DNA from: Campylobacter iguaniorum
GTDB taxonomy: Bacteria; Campylobacterota; Campylobacteria; Campylobacterales; Campylobacteraceae
DNA: 64,000 nucleotides
Assembly: GCF_000736415.1 (NCBI RefSeq)
Contig: NZ_CP009043.1
Span: 620,001-684,000 of the forward strand
Direction: 5' to 3'
This document shows, one piece after another, positions 9,210-17,731 of this stretch. Each line of letters begins with the position of its first letter. The first letter of the stretch is position 1. A program made the translations under genes and the position numbers. Under the pieces are notes generated by a model, which saw nothing but the letters and a program-made list of their open reading frames with translations, was not told the origin of the DNA and searched no databases.

Positions 9210-11027
9210 ATGTGTGGAATAGTTGGTTACATAGGATCTAAAGAGAAAAAATCAGTCATAATAGGCGGCTTAAAAGAGCTTGAATACCGTGGGTATGATA
9301 GTGCTGGAATGGCCATCATGAGTGGCGAGTGCTGCAGTGATATACATTATTTTAAAGCAGTTGGAAAGCTTGAAAATTTATCAAATAAAATGAGCGATTT
9401 TAGCAGTGAGGGTTTTGGTGTGGCTATAGGTCATACACGCTGGGCGACGCACGGCAAACCAACAGAGATAAACGCCCACCCACATCTTGGCGAATATAGC
9501 TTCGTGATACACAATGGCATAATAGAAAATTATAAAGAGTTAAAAGATGAGCTTGAAAGCCAGGGGGTTAAATTCATCTCTCAAACAGATACTGAAGTCA
9601 TCGTTCATCTTTTTGAGAGATACAACAAAACAGCTAAAAGCCCATTTGAAGCCTATAAACAAACAATAGCAAGACTAAGGGGAGCTTACGCTACTTTGCT
9701 TATCACAAAAGCAGCTTATGGTGAAGTGTTTTTTGCCAAAAATGCAGCTCCGCTTATCGTAGCTAAAAATGGCGATGAGATATATTTTTCTAGCTCAGAT
9801 GCGTCACTTATCGGTCTTGGAAAAGAGGCAATGTACCTTGAAGACGGCGTCATCGGACACGCTAAACTAGGAGCTATTGAGATTTTTGATAAAAACCTAA
9901 AAGCCTTGCAACTATCATTTACAGAGCTACCAAAGGACAAAGGATACGCTCAAAAAGATGGTTATAGATTTTTCATGGAAAAAGAAATTTACGAGCAAAG
10001 TCAAGTCATCAGCGAATGTTTGATGGGTAGAGTTAAAGATGATAATGTAAATTTAGAAGTGAGCGATGATGTTTTTGATGGTATAGATGAGGTTGTGCTT
10101 TGTGCTTGTGGTACGAGCTATCATGCCGCAATCACTGCTAGTTATTTGTTTGAGAGAATTGCCAAAATCAGAGCCAAAGTCGAAATCGCAAGTGAGTTTA
10201 GATACAAAGAGCCGCTTTTAAAACCAAACTCACTCTTCATCGTCATATCGCAAAGTGGCGAGACAGCCGATACCCTTGAGGCCTTAAAAATCGCAAAGGA
10301 GCATGGCTTAAAAACAATGGCGATTTGCAATGTTGATAACTCAAGTATAGTTAGGCTCGCTGGTGAGGTTATGCTGACCCGTGCTGGAATAGAAAAGGGC
10401 GTAGCAAGTACAAAAGCGTTTGCTACTCAAGTCATTTGCCTATGGCTTTTGAGCTTAAAATTAGCCAAACTTAGAAACGTGATAGATGAAAAAACAATGC
10501 TTAATGAGCTAAAAGCACTTAGAAATATTCCAAGCGTGGTACACTTTGATCCAAAACTTCAAGAGAGGATTTACAGACTTGCTAAGCATTATTTGCATGG
10601 TCATGGATTTTTCTTTATTGGGCGTGATATATTTTATCCGCTTGCCTTAGAGGGCGCTTTAAAGCTAAAAGAGATAAGTTATTTGCACGCTGAGGGCTAT
10701 CCTGCTGGAGAGATGAAGCATGGGCCAATTGCCTTAGCTGATGATGGCCTTTATACTATAGCACTTTTGCCTTCAACTCTTTTGTATGAAAAAACCAAAT
10801 CAAACGTCGAAGAGCTAGCTGCAAGGGACGCGAATATCACAGCTATTAGCCCAGTTGCATTTGAGCTTAGTGATGATTTTATTCAGACAAATACGTATGA
10901 GCACCCTATGAGTGAGTTTTTTGAGATGATGATAGTGCTTCAGCTTTTTGCTTTAGAGATTTCTATCAGACTTGGAAATGACGTGGATATGCCAAGAAAC
11001 CTTGCAAAAAGCGTTACTGTAGAGTAA
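9210..11027 (+). CDS. glmS: Glutamine-fructose-6-phosphate aminotransferase (isomerizing)
   Basis: A 605-residue enzyme of standard length. The N-terminal glutaminase domain starts MCGIVGYIG, with Cys2 as the nucleophile after Met removal, and has the ELEYRGYDSAGMA and HTRWATHG motifs. Two SIS domains follow; the first has ACGTSYHA and SQSGETADT for the sugar phosphate, and the C terminus ends NLAKSVTVE as in other GlmS proteins. It makes glucosamine-6-phosphate from fructose-6-phosphate and glutamine, feeding peptidoglycan, LOS and glycans. A ribosome site (AAAAGGAAA) precedes the ATG. No leader ribozyme fits in the 29-bp gap. A Cache-domain gene starts 32 bp downstream. Confidence 0.97.
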   Translation: MCGIVGYIGSKEKKSVIIGGLKELEYRGYDSAGMAIMSGECCSDIHYFKAVGKLENLSNKMSDFSSEGFGVAIGHTRWATHGKPTEINAHPHLGEYSFVIHNGIIENYKELKDELESQGVKFISQTDTEVIVHLFERYNKTAKSPFEAYKQTIARLRGAYATLLITKAAYGEVFFAKNAAPLIVAKNGDEIYFSSSDASLIGLGKEAMYLEDGVIGHAKLGAIEIFDKNLKALQLSFTELPKDKGYAQKDGYRFFMEKEIYEQSQVISECLMGRVKDDNVNLEVSDDVFDGIDEVVLCACGTSYHAAITASYLFERIAKIRAKVEIASEFRYKEPLLKPNSLFIVISQSGETADTLEALKIAKEHGLKTMAICNVDNSSIVRLAGEVMLTRAGIEKGVASTKAFATQVICLWLLSLKLAKLRNVIDEKTMLNELKALRNIPSVVHFDPKLQERIYRLAKHYLHGHGFFFIGRDIFYPLALEGALKLKEISYLHAEGYPAGEMKHGPIALADDGLYTIALLPSTLLYEKTKSNVEELAARDANITAISPVAFELSDDFIQTNTYEHPMSEFFEMMIVLQLFALEISIRLGNDVDMPRNLAKSVTVE

Positions 11028-11059
11028 GATTATTTGTGAGATAAATTTAGGAGAAGAGA

Positions 11060-11917
11060 TTGGGTAAACTTTTTAAAATATTTTTTATTTTTATATCTGT
11101 TTGCCTAGTCGTGTTGTCTGTTTTTTACTATGGTTATTTGCAATCACAAAAAGAGCAAACCATAAAAAAATACTTTGATTTTAACTCAGAACTCATGGCT
11201 AGATCTTTAGAAAATGAACGTCTAAATGCTCTAGCCATATCTATACTTCTTTCAAAAAGTGATACTATAAAAAACTGCTACGTTACACAAAATCATGAGA
11301 TATGTATGAACGCCGCAAAAGAGTTTATCGGTATCATTGGACATATTCCAAAGTATAAAGATGTCAATATACATATGCATAATGCAGATGTCATAAGCCT
11401 TGCAAGAAGCTGGGATGATACTAAATTTGGTGATAATCTTAGTGGCTTTAGATATATGCTAAATGATATCAAAAACAATATGCAGCCACTTTCTGGCATA
11501 GAAGTCGGAAGATGTGGAATGTTTATACGTGGGATTTCTCCTATATTTTTTGAAAATAAATTTATGGGGAGTTTGGAAGTAATGCTGAATTTTTCAGCCC
11601 TCGATGATGTTGCTAAAAATCAAGGACTAAATATATTCATACTTTTAGATAAAAGCTTTGATAGTGATTGTATACAAGATATAGATAAAAATTTGCTAAA
11701 AAATCATTATATATTAAACCAAAATATATCAAATGTAAATTTACTGCCAAATTTACGGAGATTTAACTATGAAAATCTAAAATTTTCTAGACTTGGCGAT
11801 GATTATTTCTACTCAAAACCACTAATAGACATATCTAATAATAAAATTGGATATATAGTCTTGCACTATAATGATAACGTCATATCCACTTCTAGACTAG
11901 AGAGAATTCTTAACTAA
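11060..11917 (+). CDS. Membrane-anchored Cache (PDC-like) sensor-domain protein without output domain
   Basis: A 285-residue protein starting at TTG with a good GGAG site. One hydrophobic helix (about residues 7-27) is followed by a helix with SELMARSLENERLNA and then a periplasmic domain whose SLARSWDDTKFGDNLSGFR and GMFIRGISPIF stretches resemble the ligand pocket of double Cache chemoreceptors and kinases. It ends without a second membrane helix, HAMP, kinase, or methyl-accepting region, so it has no visible way to signal by itself. It may partner another protein or be the remnant of a chemoreceptor. It probably shares the glmS transcript, and its 3' end overlaps the convergent histidine kinase gene by 21 bp. 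Confidence 0.65.
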   Translation: MGKLFKIFFIFISVCLVVLSVFYYGYLQSQKEQTIKKYFDFNSELMARSLENERLNALAISILLSKSDTIKNCYVTQNHEICMNAAKEFIGIIGHIPKYKDVNIHMHNADVISLARSWDDTKFGDNLSGFRYMLNDIKNNMQPLSGIEVGRCGMFIRGISPIFFENKFMGSLEVMLNFSALDDVAKNQGLNIFILLDKSFDSDCIQDIDKNLLKNHYILNQNISNVNLLPNLRRFNYENLKFSRLGDDYFYSKPLIDISNNKIGYIVLHYNDNVISTSRLERILN

Positions 11918-13039
11918 AGAATCGATAAGTTTTTCTTTGAATAAAGAGATTTTATAAGTAAATTTGCTACCTTTTGTTGGGATTGATTCGACATTGTATT
12001 TTATGTTGTATTTATTGCAAATATTTAAAACTATATTTAGTCCAAGACCAAACCCGCCTTGAGATAGATCCTCTCTCGCATATCTTTGCCATATAATTTT
12101 AGTATCTTTTATGCCTTTTCCATAGTCTTTTACTGTAAATACTGCTTGATTATCTATCTTATCTAGATAAATTTCTATTTTATTTGCGCTTTTTGAATAT
12201 TTTATAGCGTTTGATATATTGTTGTCTATGAGTCTAGTAAGCTCTATCTCGCTCATAAAAACTTTTAAATTTGGAGTTATTAAATATTTGATTTCTATAT
12301 TTTTTGACCTTGCTATCGTGGTTAAAAATCTAACTCTTTGTTCTAAAAACTCTGAAAAGTTTATAACTTTTTTTGGAAAATTTTCGTATGAGTGTTTGAT
12401 AAAAAACTCAACATCTTCATAGGTTATCTTCATCTGTTTTAGAGCTGATTTGATTCGATGTGTATTTTTGTTTTTTAGTTCTAACATCTCTAAATTTATG
12501 GTGGCTACTCCAAGTGGAGTCTTTAACTCATGCATTGCGTCATTAAAAAATGAGTCCATTATCTTTTTTTGTTTCTCGTGAATTTTGAGCGTACTGTGAT
12601 ATACGAAGTATACTGATATAAAAATAACGATGATCGTACTAACAAAAAGCAAGGCGCCAATAAGGGCTATTTTGTACCAGTTTTGCTTTTTTGCTACAAC
12701 CAAAAAATGTAGTTTTTTATCTAAAAATAGGGCAGTTTTATAGTATATAAATCCACTATTTACCAAGACTTGGAAGTTTAAATTTGCTGGATTTTTGCTT
12801 AGTTTTGAGATGATGATATTTTCGTTGCAGTCATAAAGGGCAAACTCATATATCAAGCTATCTTCATTTTTTAGATTTTGTATATTTTGCTCTAAATAAC
12901 TGCTTTTGTTTGTAAGCAAGATTATGTCTTTGTTTTGCTCGTTTTTTATGCTTAAATTTATGGTTTGAATACCTTGCGCTACAAATAAAAGCATCAAAAT
13001 AAGCGTAGCAAGGATTGGGATTTTTATCTGATTAAACAT
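11897..13039 (-). CDS. Sensor histidine kinase of the phs-linked two-component system
   Basis: A 380-residue membrane kinase. Two helices (about residues 8-25 and 123-147) frame a periplasmic domain of roughly 95 residues with a single cysteine. The dimerization helix has HELKTPLG with the phosphorylated His at 170, then a HATPase_c domain with an N box (DNNISNAIKYS), G1 (VKDYGKGI) and G2 (GGFGLGLNI). The gene overlaps the response regulator by 8 bp, and both follow phsC on the same strand, so the kinase is likely made with the reductase and senses a substrate or redox cue for it. The signal is not known from sequence. Confidence 0.9.
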   Translation of the reverse strand: MFNQIKIPILATLILMLLFVAQGIQTINLSIKNEQNKDIILLTNKSSYLEQNIQNLKNEDSLIYEFALYDCNENIIISKLSKNPANLNFQVLVNSGFIYYKTALFLDKKLHFLVVAKKQNWYKIALIGALLFVSTIIVIFISVYFVYHSTLKIHEKQKKIMDSFFNDAMHELKTPLGVATINLEMLELKNKNTHRIKSALKQMKITYEDVEFFIKHSYENFPKKVINFSEFLEQRVRFLTTIARSKNIEIKYLITPNLKVFMSEIELTRLIDNNISNAIKYSKSANKIEIYLDKIDNQAVFTVKDYGKGIKDTKIIWQRYAREDLSQGGFGLGLNIVLNICNKYNIKYNVESIPTKGSKFTYKISLFKEKLIDSLVKNSL

Positions 13040-13691
13040 TTATCTTATATCCCATGCCTCTGTGAGAGATGATAAAATCATCACTTGTTTTATTTCTTAT
13101 GTTTTTTATATGCATTCTTATTCCAGCATCGTCTATCTCTTTATCTTCCCAAATTTCGTATTTTATATCATCGATACTTGAAAACATTCCAACTCTGCTG
13201 AGTAAAAACTCTATCAAATTTATCTCTTTTTGGCTTAAATTTACTATATTTTGACCGTTTTTTATCTGTTTTAAATTTGTATCATAATCAAAATTTTTTG
13301 CTATTTTGATTATATTTTTGTCATCTTTTGAGTAGTATTTTCTCATTAGCTCATTTACGCGAAATTTTAATTCTGCTAGATTAAATGGCTTTTTGAGATA
13401 TTCATTGCAGCCTAGCTCATATCCTGTGCTTATGTCTTCTATGTTTGTCAATGATGTCATTATCATGATTGGGGCTTGTAAATTTAGATTTTTGGCATAT
13501 TTCATAACTTCATGTCCTGAAATTTCAGGAACTTTTATATCTAGTATCAAAAGATGATAGCTATTTTTTGCTATTTTATCGCAAGCTTCTATGCCATCAC
13601 TTGCCTCATCTATCTCATATCCTAAGTTTTCTAGATACTCTTTTACGCTTATTTGGTATTCGTAATCATCTTCGAGAAGTAAAATTTTCAA
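13032..13691 (-). CDS. OmpR-family response regulator of the phs-linked two-component system
   Basis: A receiver domain with the acidic pair EDD near the N terminus, phospho-acceptor Asp in LLILDIKVPE (about residue 51) and Lys in LKKPF, followed by a winged-helix DNA-binding domain (ISLSQKEINLIEFLL-like start, ending SHRGMGYKINV). I place the start at the TTG at 13691 because a GGAG lies six bases before it and the protein then opens MKILLLEDD, as relatives do; an upstream TTG at 13703 would add four residues. It sits 52 bp after phsC and overlaps the kinase gene. Paired ACGTAAA direct repeats 11 bp apart before phsA are a plausible target. Confidence 0.9.
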   Translation of the reverse strand: MKILLLEDDYEYQISVKEYLENLGYEIDEASDGIEACDKIAKNSYHLLILDIKVPEISGHEVMKYAKNLNLQAPIMIMTSLTNIEDISTGYELGCNEYLKKPFNLAELKFRVNELMRKYYSKDDKNIIKIAKNFDYDTNLKQIKNGQNIVNLSQKEINLIEFLLSRVGMFSSIDDIKYEIWEDKEIDDAGIRMHIKNIRNKTSDDFIISHRGMGYKINV

Positions 13692-13743
13692 AACTAACTC
13701 CAATCTGGCAAACTAAATTTATGCCAGATTGTACTTAAATATT

Positions 13744-14703
13744 TTAAATAAGAGCTTGTCCGCCATAAACGACGTAATACCTTAGTATTATAACTCCAAC
13801 TAAAACTACTAAAGAGTTTATAACTATATAAAGAGGTTTGTAGGCATGATTTTTGAGTGCTGTAGCAGCTATCAAAACTGGTAAGAAGAGCCCTACAAAA
13901 ACAACTCCTATCCAAAATACTGTGCCATAAAATGTATCGCTAAGTGCTAGATTGGCAAACTCTTTAGCACCTCCAAGATATAATCCTAAAAAGAGTATTA
14001 TCAAAAGCGGTATCTCAAATAAAATAGCTCTTAAATCAAGCACGAGCAAGTATTTGATACTATCTTTGTTTAATGAGCCTTTGAAAAATAACATTCCTAT
14101 AAGTATATTTGCAGCAATTCCACTTGAAAATCCGGAAACTAAAAATAAAATAGGCAAAATAGGGGTGTTCCACAAAGGAATTTTTTCTATCGCACCAAGT
14201 AAAAATCCAGTATACATAGCAACACAGATTGCAAGAACGAATAGTATGTATTCTATATTTTTTGATATTTTAGCAAATGACCTGATAAATTTAGTCAAAG
14301 GTCGCAAAACGGCAAAAATCTTATATTGCTCTATCTCTTTTTCAAATATCATCATTGCAAACAAAAATGCAAATGGAGTGTAAGCCAAAAGGAAGATAAC
14401 ACCTATACTCATGACTGATGTTATATTATAAGTTATAAGCAGCCAGTAAAAACTAAGTGGCTTTCCAAGATCTATGATAAGAAGCAAAAGACCAAGACAG
14501 ATAGTAACTGGTCCTATGATAGCTCCAGCTTTAACCATTGCGTCCCATATCGAGTTTGCATTGTCTTCGTGCTTATTCCATTTGACTAATAAAGCAACCA
14601 TAATACTTCCAGCACTAAGCCCTGCTAAAAATAGATAAATAGCAATGGGCCAAGGCCAATAAATCGCATCAAATTGTGCTGTGCTTCCCCACATATTATT
14701 CAT
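13744..14703 (-). CDS. phsC: NrfD/PsrC/PhsC-family membrane subunit of thiosulfate/polysulfide reductase
   Basis: A 319-residue polytopic protein with about nine hydrophobic helices. The start WGSTAQFDAIYWPWPIAIYLFLAGLSAGS is typical of NrfD/PsrC quinol oxidases. It would anchor the periplasmic PhsAB dimer and pass electrons from menaquinol. The gene overlaps phsB by 8 bp, which points to coupled translation. The two-component genes follow on the same strand. PhsC and PsrC cannot be separated by eye, so the symbol follows the whole operon. Confidence 0.85.
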   Translation of the reverse strand: MNNMWGSTAQFDAIYWPWPIAIYLFLAGLSAGSIMVALLVKWNKHEDNANSIWDAMVKAGAIIGPVTICLGLLLLIIDLGKPLSFYWLLITYNITSVMSIGVIFLLAYTPFAFLFAMMIFEKEIEQYKIFAVLRPLTKFIRSFAKISKNIEYILFVLAICVAMYTGFLLGAIEKIPLWNTPILPILFLVSGFSSGIAANILIGMLFFKGSLNKDSIKYLLVLDLRAILFEIPLLIILFLGLYLGGAKEFANLALSDTFYGTVFWIGVVFVGLFLPVLIAATALKNHAYKPLYIVINSLVVLVGVIILRYYVVYGGQALI

Positions 14704-15262
14704 AGCGTCCTCCTTTTGTGTTTTTTATAAATCCAAGTCTTGGTTTTGTATTTAGGTAGGCTTTTGGGTATTCTATGCTTTTTTTAGCTATGAGTTTGCT
14801 AACCTCGCTATTTTGATCCAAGGCATCGCCAAATACCAAAGCATCAGTAGGGCACACGCTTACACAAGCTGGTTCTTTGCCTTCTAAAAGCCTGTTTTCA
14901 TAACAAAATGTGCATTTTCCTATAGCTTTTGTGATAGGATCAACAAATCTTGCATCATAAGGACAGGCTAAAATACAGTATTTACAGCTAACACAAAGCC
15001 TGTCATCTATGAGAGTTATGCCGTTTTCTGTCTTAAAACTAGCCCCAGTAGGACATACAGATACGCAAGGACTATCTTCGCACATCACGCAACTATGTCT
15101 TGTATAATCACTTTTTAAATGAGGAAATGTTCCACTCATTTTTATATGAACTTGAAGCCTATATACATCATCTGGGACTTTGTTTTCGTTTCTACAAGCT
15201 ACAGAGCAAGCTTGACAGCCTATACATAAATTTTCATTATGAATCATTACAAATTTTTTCAT
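14696..15262 (-). CDS. phsB: Four-cluster ferredoxin-like subunit of thiosulfate/polysulfide reductase
   Basis: A 188-residue electron-transfer subunit of the DmsB/PhsB/PsrB class. Cysteine groups occur at CIGCQACSVAC (13-23), CVMCEDSPCVSVC, CVSCKYCILAC and CTFCYENRLL with a final CVSVCPTDAL, enough for four 4Fe-4S clusters. There is no signal peptide, as expected for a subunit carried out by the Tat signal on PhsA. It moves electrons from the membrane subunit to the molybdenum subunit. It lies 9 bp after phsA and overlaps phsC. Confidence 0.92.
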   Translation of the reverse strand: MKKFVMIHNENLCIGCQACSVACRNENKVPDDVYRLQVHIKMSGTFPHLKSDYTRHSCVMCEDSPCVSVCPTGASFKTENGITLIDDRLCVSCKYCILACPYDARFVDPITKAIGKCTFCYENRLLEGKEPACVSVCPTDALVFGDALDQNSEVSKLIAKKSIEYPKAYLNTKPRLGFIKNTKGGRYE

Positions 15263-15271
15263 ATTTTACTC

Positions 15272-17548
15272 CTAAGCCTTGATTATATCTACGCCAACAT
15301 TTGTTACCATAGTTCCACAAACTACTCCATCTGCTGGATTTAAAATAACACTTTGGTTGGTTCCTATCATATTTGATCTTGTCAAATCAGGCGTAATGTG
15401 ACCAAATCCATGATATAAAAATAAAGTATCTTCTCTGATTCCCTCAGTAAGCATCAAAGTGGCTTCTACTTCGCCAAATTCGTTTTTTAGTATAACCTTA
15501 TCGCCATCTTTTAAGTTTTTTTGTTTGGCTGCTTTGGTATTTATCCATAGCGGAGAAAAACTCATTAGATTATTTAATATAGGTAGGCTTTGAGTATGAC
15601 CGTTTGTGTGAATAGCTGTTTTTCCAGTCATCAAACAAAACTCATGACCGCCATAAACGTCCATGTTATTTGTGTTTAGTGAGCCTTCGCCAGGAAGTTT
15701 CTCTTCTATGCTGGCTAAAAATAGCTCTATTTTTCCACTTGGTGTTTTAAATTTGATCTGTGAACTCATTTGCCCATTTTCATCTACGAATTGCGCCGCA
15801 TTTGAATATTTTTCGACAAATTTAGACACATAGCTTTTTTCTCTGTAATAAACTTGCGGGACTTTCCAGTTTACATATCCGTCTTTTATGAGATCTGCTA
15901 CAAGCTTGTCGTTGCCTTTTGCTTGGATCATTCTGTATTCATTTATAGTATTCCAAGTGTAGTTTTGATCTATTTTCATAAGTCTAGCTAGCTCTCTAAA
16001 TATCTCATATCCGCTTTTTGTACCAGCTATTGGCTCAATTGCTTTATTTCTCATGTAATATCCTGGAGCGGTGCCAGACTTGTTTTGTATACTCTCATCT
16101 CTTTCCAGGTATGTTGCCTCAGGCAAAACCACATCAGCTAAATTTGAAAAGTCATTTAAATAGACGTCGATAGACACGACAAAATCAAGCTCTTTTATGG
16201 CTTTTATAGTATCTTTTGTGCCAGCGACATTTATAAGGTGGTTAAATCTTGTATTTACCCAGCCTTTTATAGGGTATGGCTTTTGGCTTAAAATCGCTGG
16301 AGCTATATCCATCAAAACACCATGTTTTCTTGAGATGAAGAAGTGTTTATGACCTTCTTCGCCACATCCATCTATTCTCTGTGTTTTTGGGATTTTGAAT
16401 GCGGCATCTGGATTTGCCAAAGTCGGAAATAGCTCCTCGCCACATAATTTGTTAAATGTTTTTGCATCTTTGCCAAAGAATATTCCGCCTCGTTTTTCAA
16501 GATTTCCCATTAGGGCATTTGCTATAGCTATGGCTCTTGTTCTTTGGTATTCAGCCTTTGTCGTTGTGGTTTTGTGTCCCCAGTCGATGATAACTTGAGG
16601 CGCTTTAGCCCAAATTTCATCAGCTATTCTTTCGACATCTTTTGCTTTGATACCTGTTATATTTTCTTGCCATTTTGGGCTTGTTTCCTTGACAGATTTT
16701 ATGACTTCATCTATGCCTATAGTGTATTCTTCGATAAATTTCTTATCATATTTTTCATCTCTTATCCAAACATGAATAAGAGCCATTAAAAATGCTAAAT
16801 CAGTTCCAGGCTTTACAGGAAGCCACTCATCTGCTTTTGCTGCAACTCCGCTAAATCTTGGATCTAAAACCAAAAGCTTTGCGTCTTCTTTGCTAGCAAA
16901 TTTGGCAAGTTTTTTAGTGTCAGATATGACAAGACCTTCAAAAAGATTATGTCCGAAATTTACTATATATTTTGCATTTGCGTAGTCTCTGCTAAGCCCT
17001 GAGCCATAAGTGTGGCTTAAAACCATATTATATGTAATAGGGCAGCAAGACCAGTGAGAAAATATATTCGGACTACCATAAGCACAGGCGAAATTTGTCA
17101 TTTGAGTATGGCTTTCTCCGCTTTTTGATGTGAAAACAACGCTTTGTGGACCGTATTTTTGCTTGATCTCATCAAGCTTTTTAGCACATAATTCCAAAGC
17201 CTCTTTCCAGCTAGCTTCACGCCATTTATTCTCTCCTCTTTGTCCAACTCTTATAAGCGGTGTTACGATGCGTTTTGGGTCATATAGCTGGTTTAATCCA
17301 GCCCCACCTCTTGCGCAAACTGAGGTTTTGTTGGCGTTAAATTTAGGATTTCCTTGTATGAAATTACATTTTCCATCGATGACTTGAGCTTCGATAGGAC
17401 AGCGTGTTGAGCACATTTCACAAACACTTGGAACTAGTTTTGAGCTTTGATTTATTAATGAGCTTTTTGCTCCTAAATTTAGTTCAAATGCTGCTAATGT
17501 TCCAATGGCTGTGCTTGTTTTTAAAAATGATCTTCTAGAGATTGCCAC
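15272..17548 (-). CDS. phsA: Thiosulfate/polysulfide reductase molybdopterin subunit
   Basis: A 758-residue molybdopterin oxidoreductase with GTG start and an AAAGGAG site. The N terminus is a Tat signal (SRRSFLK, residues 4-10, then a hydrophobic stretch). A 4Fe-4S site follows with Cys 43, 46, 50 and 78, then the Mo-ligand region FSHWSCCPITYN with Cys 168/169. The C-terminal molybdopterin-binding domain includes TGKTAIHTNGHTQSLP. Length and motifs fit PhsA/PsrA rather than DmsA or formate dehydrogenase. With PhsB and PhsC it would reduce thiosulfate or polysulfide in the periplasm during anaerobic respiration. The substrate is inferred; an arsenate- or tetrathionate-type reductase is less likely by size. 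Confidence 0.88.
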   Translation of the reverse strand: MAISRRSFLKTSTAIGTLAAFELNLGAKSSLINQSSKLVPSVCEMCSTRCPIEAQVIDGKCNFIQGNPKFNANKTSVCARGGAGLNQLYDPKRIVTPLIRVGQRGENKWREASWKEALELCAKKLDEIKQKYGPQSVVFTSKSGESHTQMTNFACAYGSPNIFSHWSCCPITYNMVLSHTYGSGLSRDYANAKYIVNFGHNLFEGLVISDTKKLAKFASKEDAKLLVLDPRFSGVAAKADEWLPVKPGTDLAFLMALIHVWIRDEKYDKKFIEEYTIGIDEVIKSVKETSPKWQENITGIKAKDVERIADEIWAKAPQVIIDWGHKTTTTKAEYQRTRAIAIANALMGNLEKRGGIFFGKDAKTFNKLCGEELFPTLANPDAAFKIPKTQRIDGCGEEGHKHFFISRKHGVLMDIAPAILSQKPYPIKGWVNTRFNHLINVAGTKDTIKAIKELDFVVSIDVYLNDFSNLADVVLPEATYLERDESIQNKSGTAPGYYMRNKAIEPIAGTKSGYEIFRELARLMKIDQNYTWNTINEYRMIQAKGNDKLVADLIKDGYVNWKVPQVYYREKSYVSKFVEKYSNAAQFVDENGQMSSQIKFKTPSGKIELFLASIEEKLPGEGSLNTNNMDVYGGHEFCLMTGKTAIHTNGHTQSLPILNNLMSFSPLWINTKAAKQKNLKDGDKVILKNEFGEVEATLMLTEGIREDTLFLYHGFGHITPDLTRSNMIGTNQSVILNPADGVVCGTMVTNVGVDIIKA

Positions 17549-17592
17549 CTTGAACTCCTTTTACAAAAATATAGTCTAATTTTAAATCAGCT

Positions 17593-17610
17593 ACGTAAAA
17601 TTAACGTAAA
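17593..17610. promoter_or_regulatory. Direct repeats ACGTAAA x2, candidate response-regulator site before phsA
   Basis: Two exact ACGTAAA heptamers start at 17593 and 17604, 11 bp apart, which is one helical turn and the usual spacing for tandem OmpR-family sites. They are 45-62 bp upstream of the phsA start and just upstream of a minus-strand TATATT (about 17574-17569), a place where an activator would touch RNA polymerase. The binding protein is inferred to be the regulator at 13032-13691. Confidence 0.45.
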
Positions 17611-17692
17611 TTATCTTTTAGCTTTTATTATAAATTTAATTCTTTTATTTAAATAGTATTAAATGTATTTTTTATTACAATTACGCCCTTAA

Positions 17693-17707
17693 ATGCCAGT
17701 TTGGCAT
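17693..17707. promoter_or_regulatory. 15-bp palindrome upstream of fdhT
   Basis: ATGCCAGTTTGGCAT is a perfect six-base inverted repeat with a three-base centre, ending 24 bp before the fdhT start. Its ATG could be read as a longer start for fdhT, but the ATG at 17732 has the ribosome site. The palindrome may be an operator or a short transcript hairpin; nothing in the sequence decides which. Confidence 0.35.
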
Positions 17708-17731
17708 ATAACAAATTTAAAGGTTAATTCG

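Noticed and set aside
17693-17731. Upstream ATG as fdhT start
   Set aside because: It lies in a palindrome without a ribosome site; the ATG at 17732 has AAAGG upstream.
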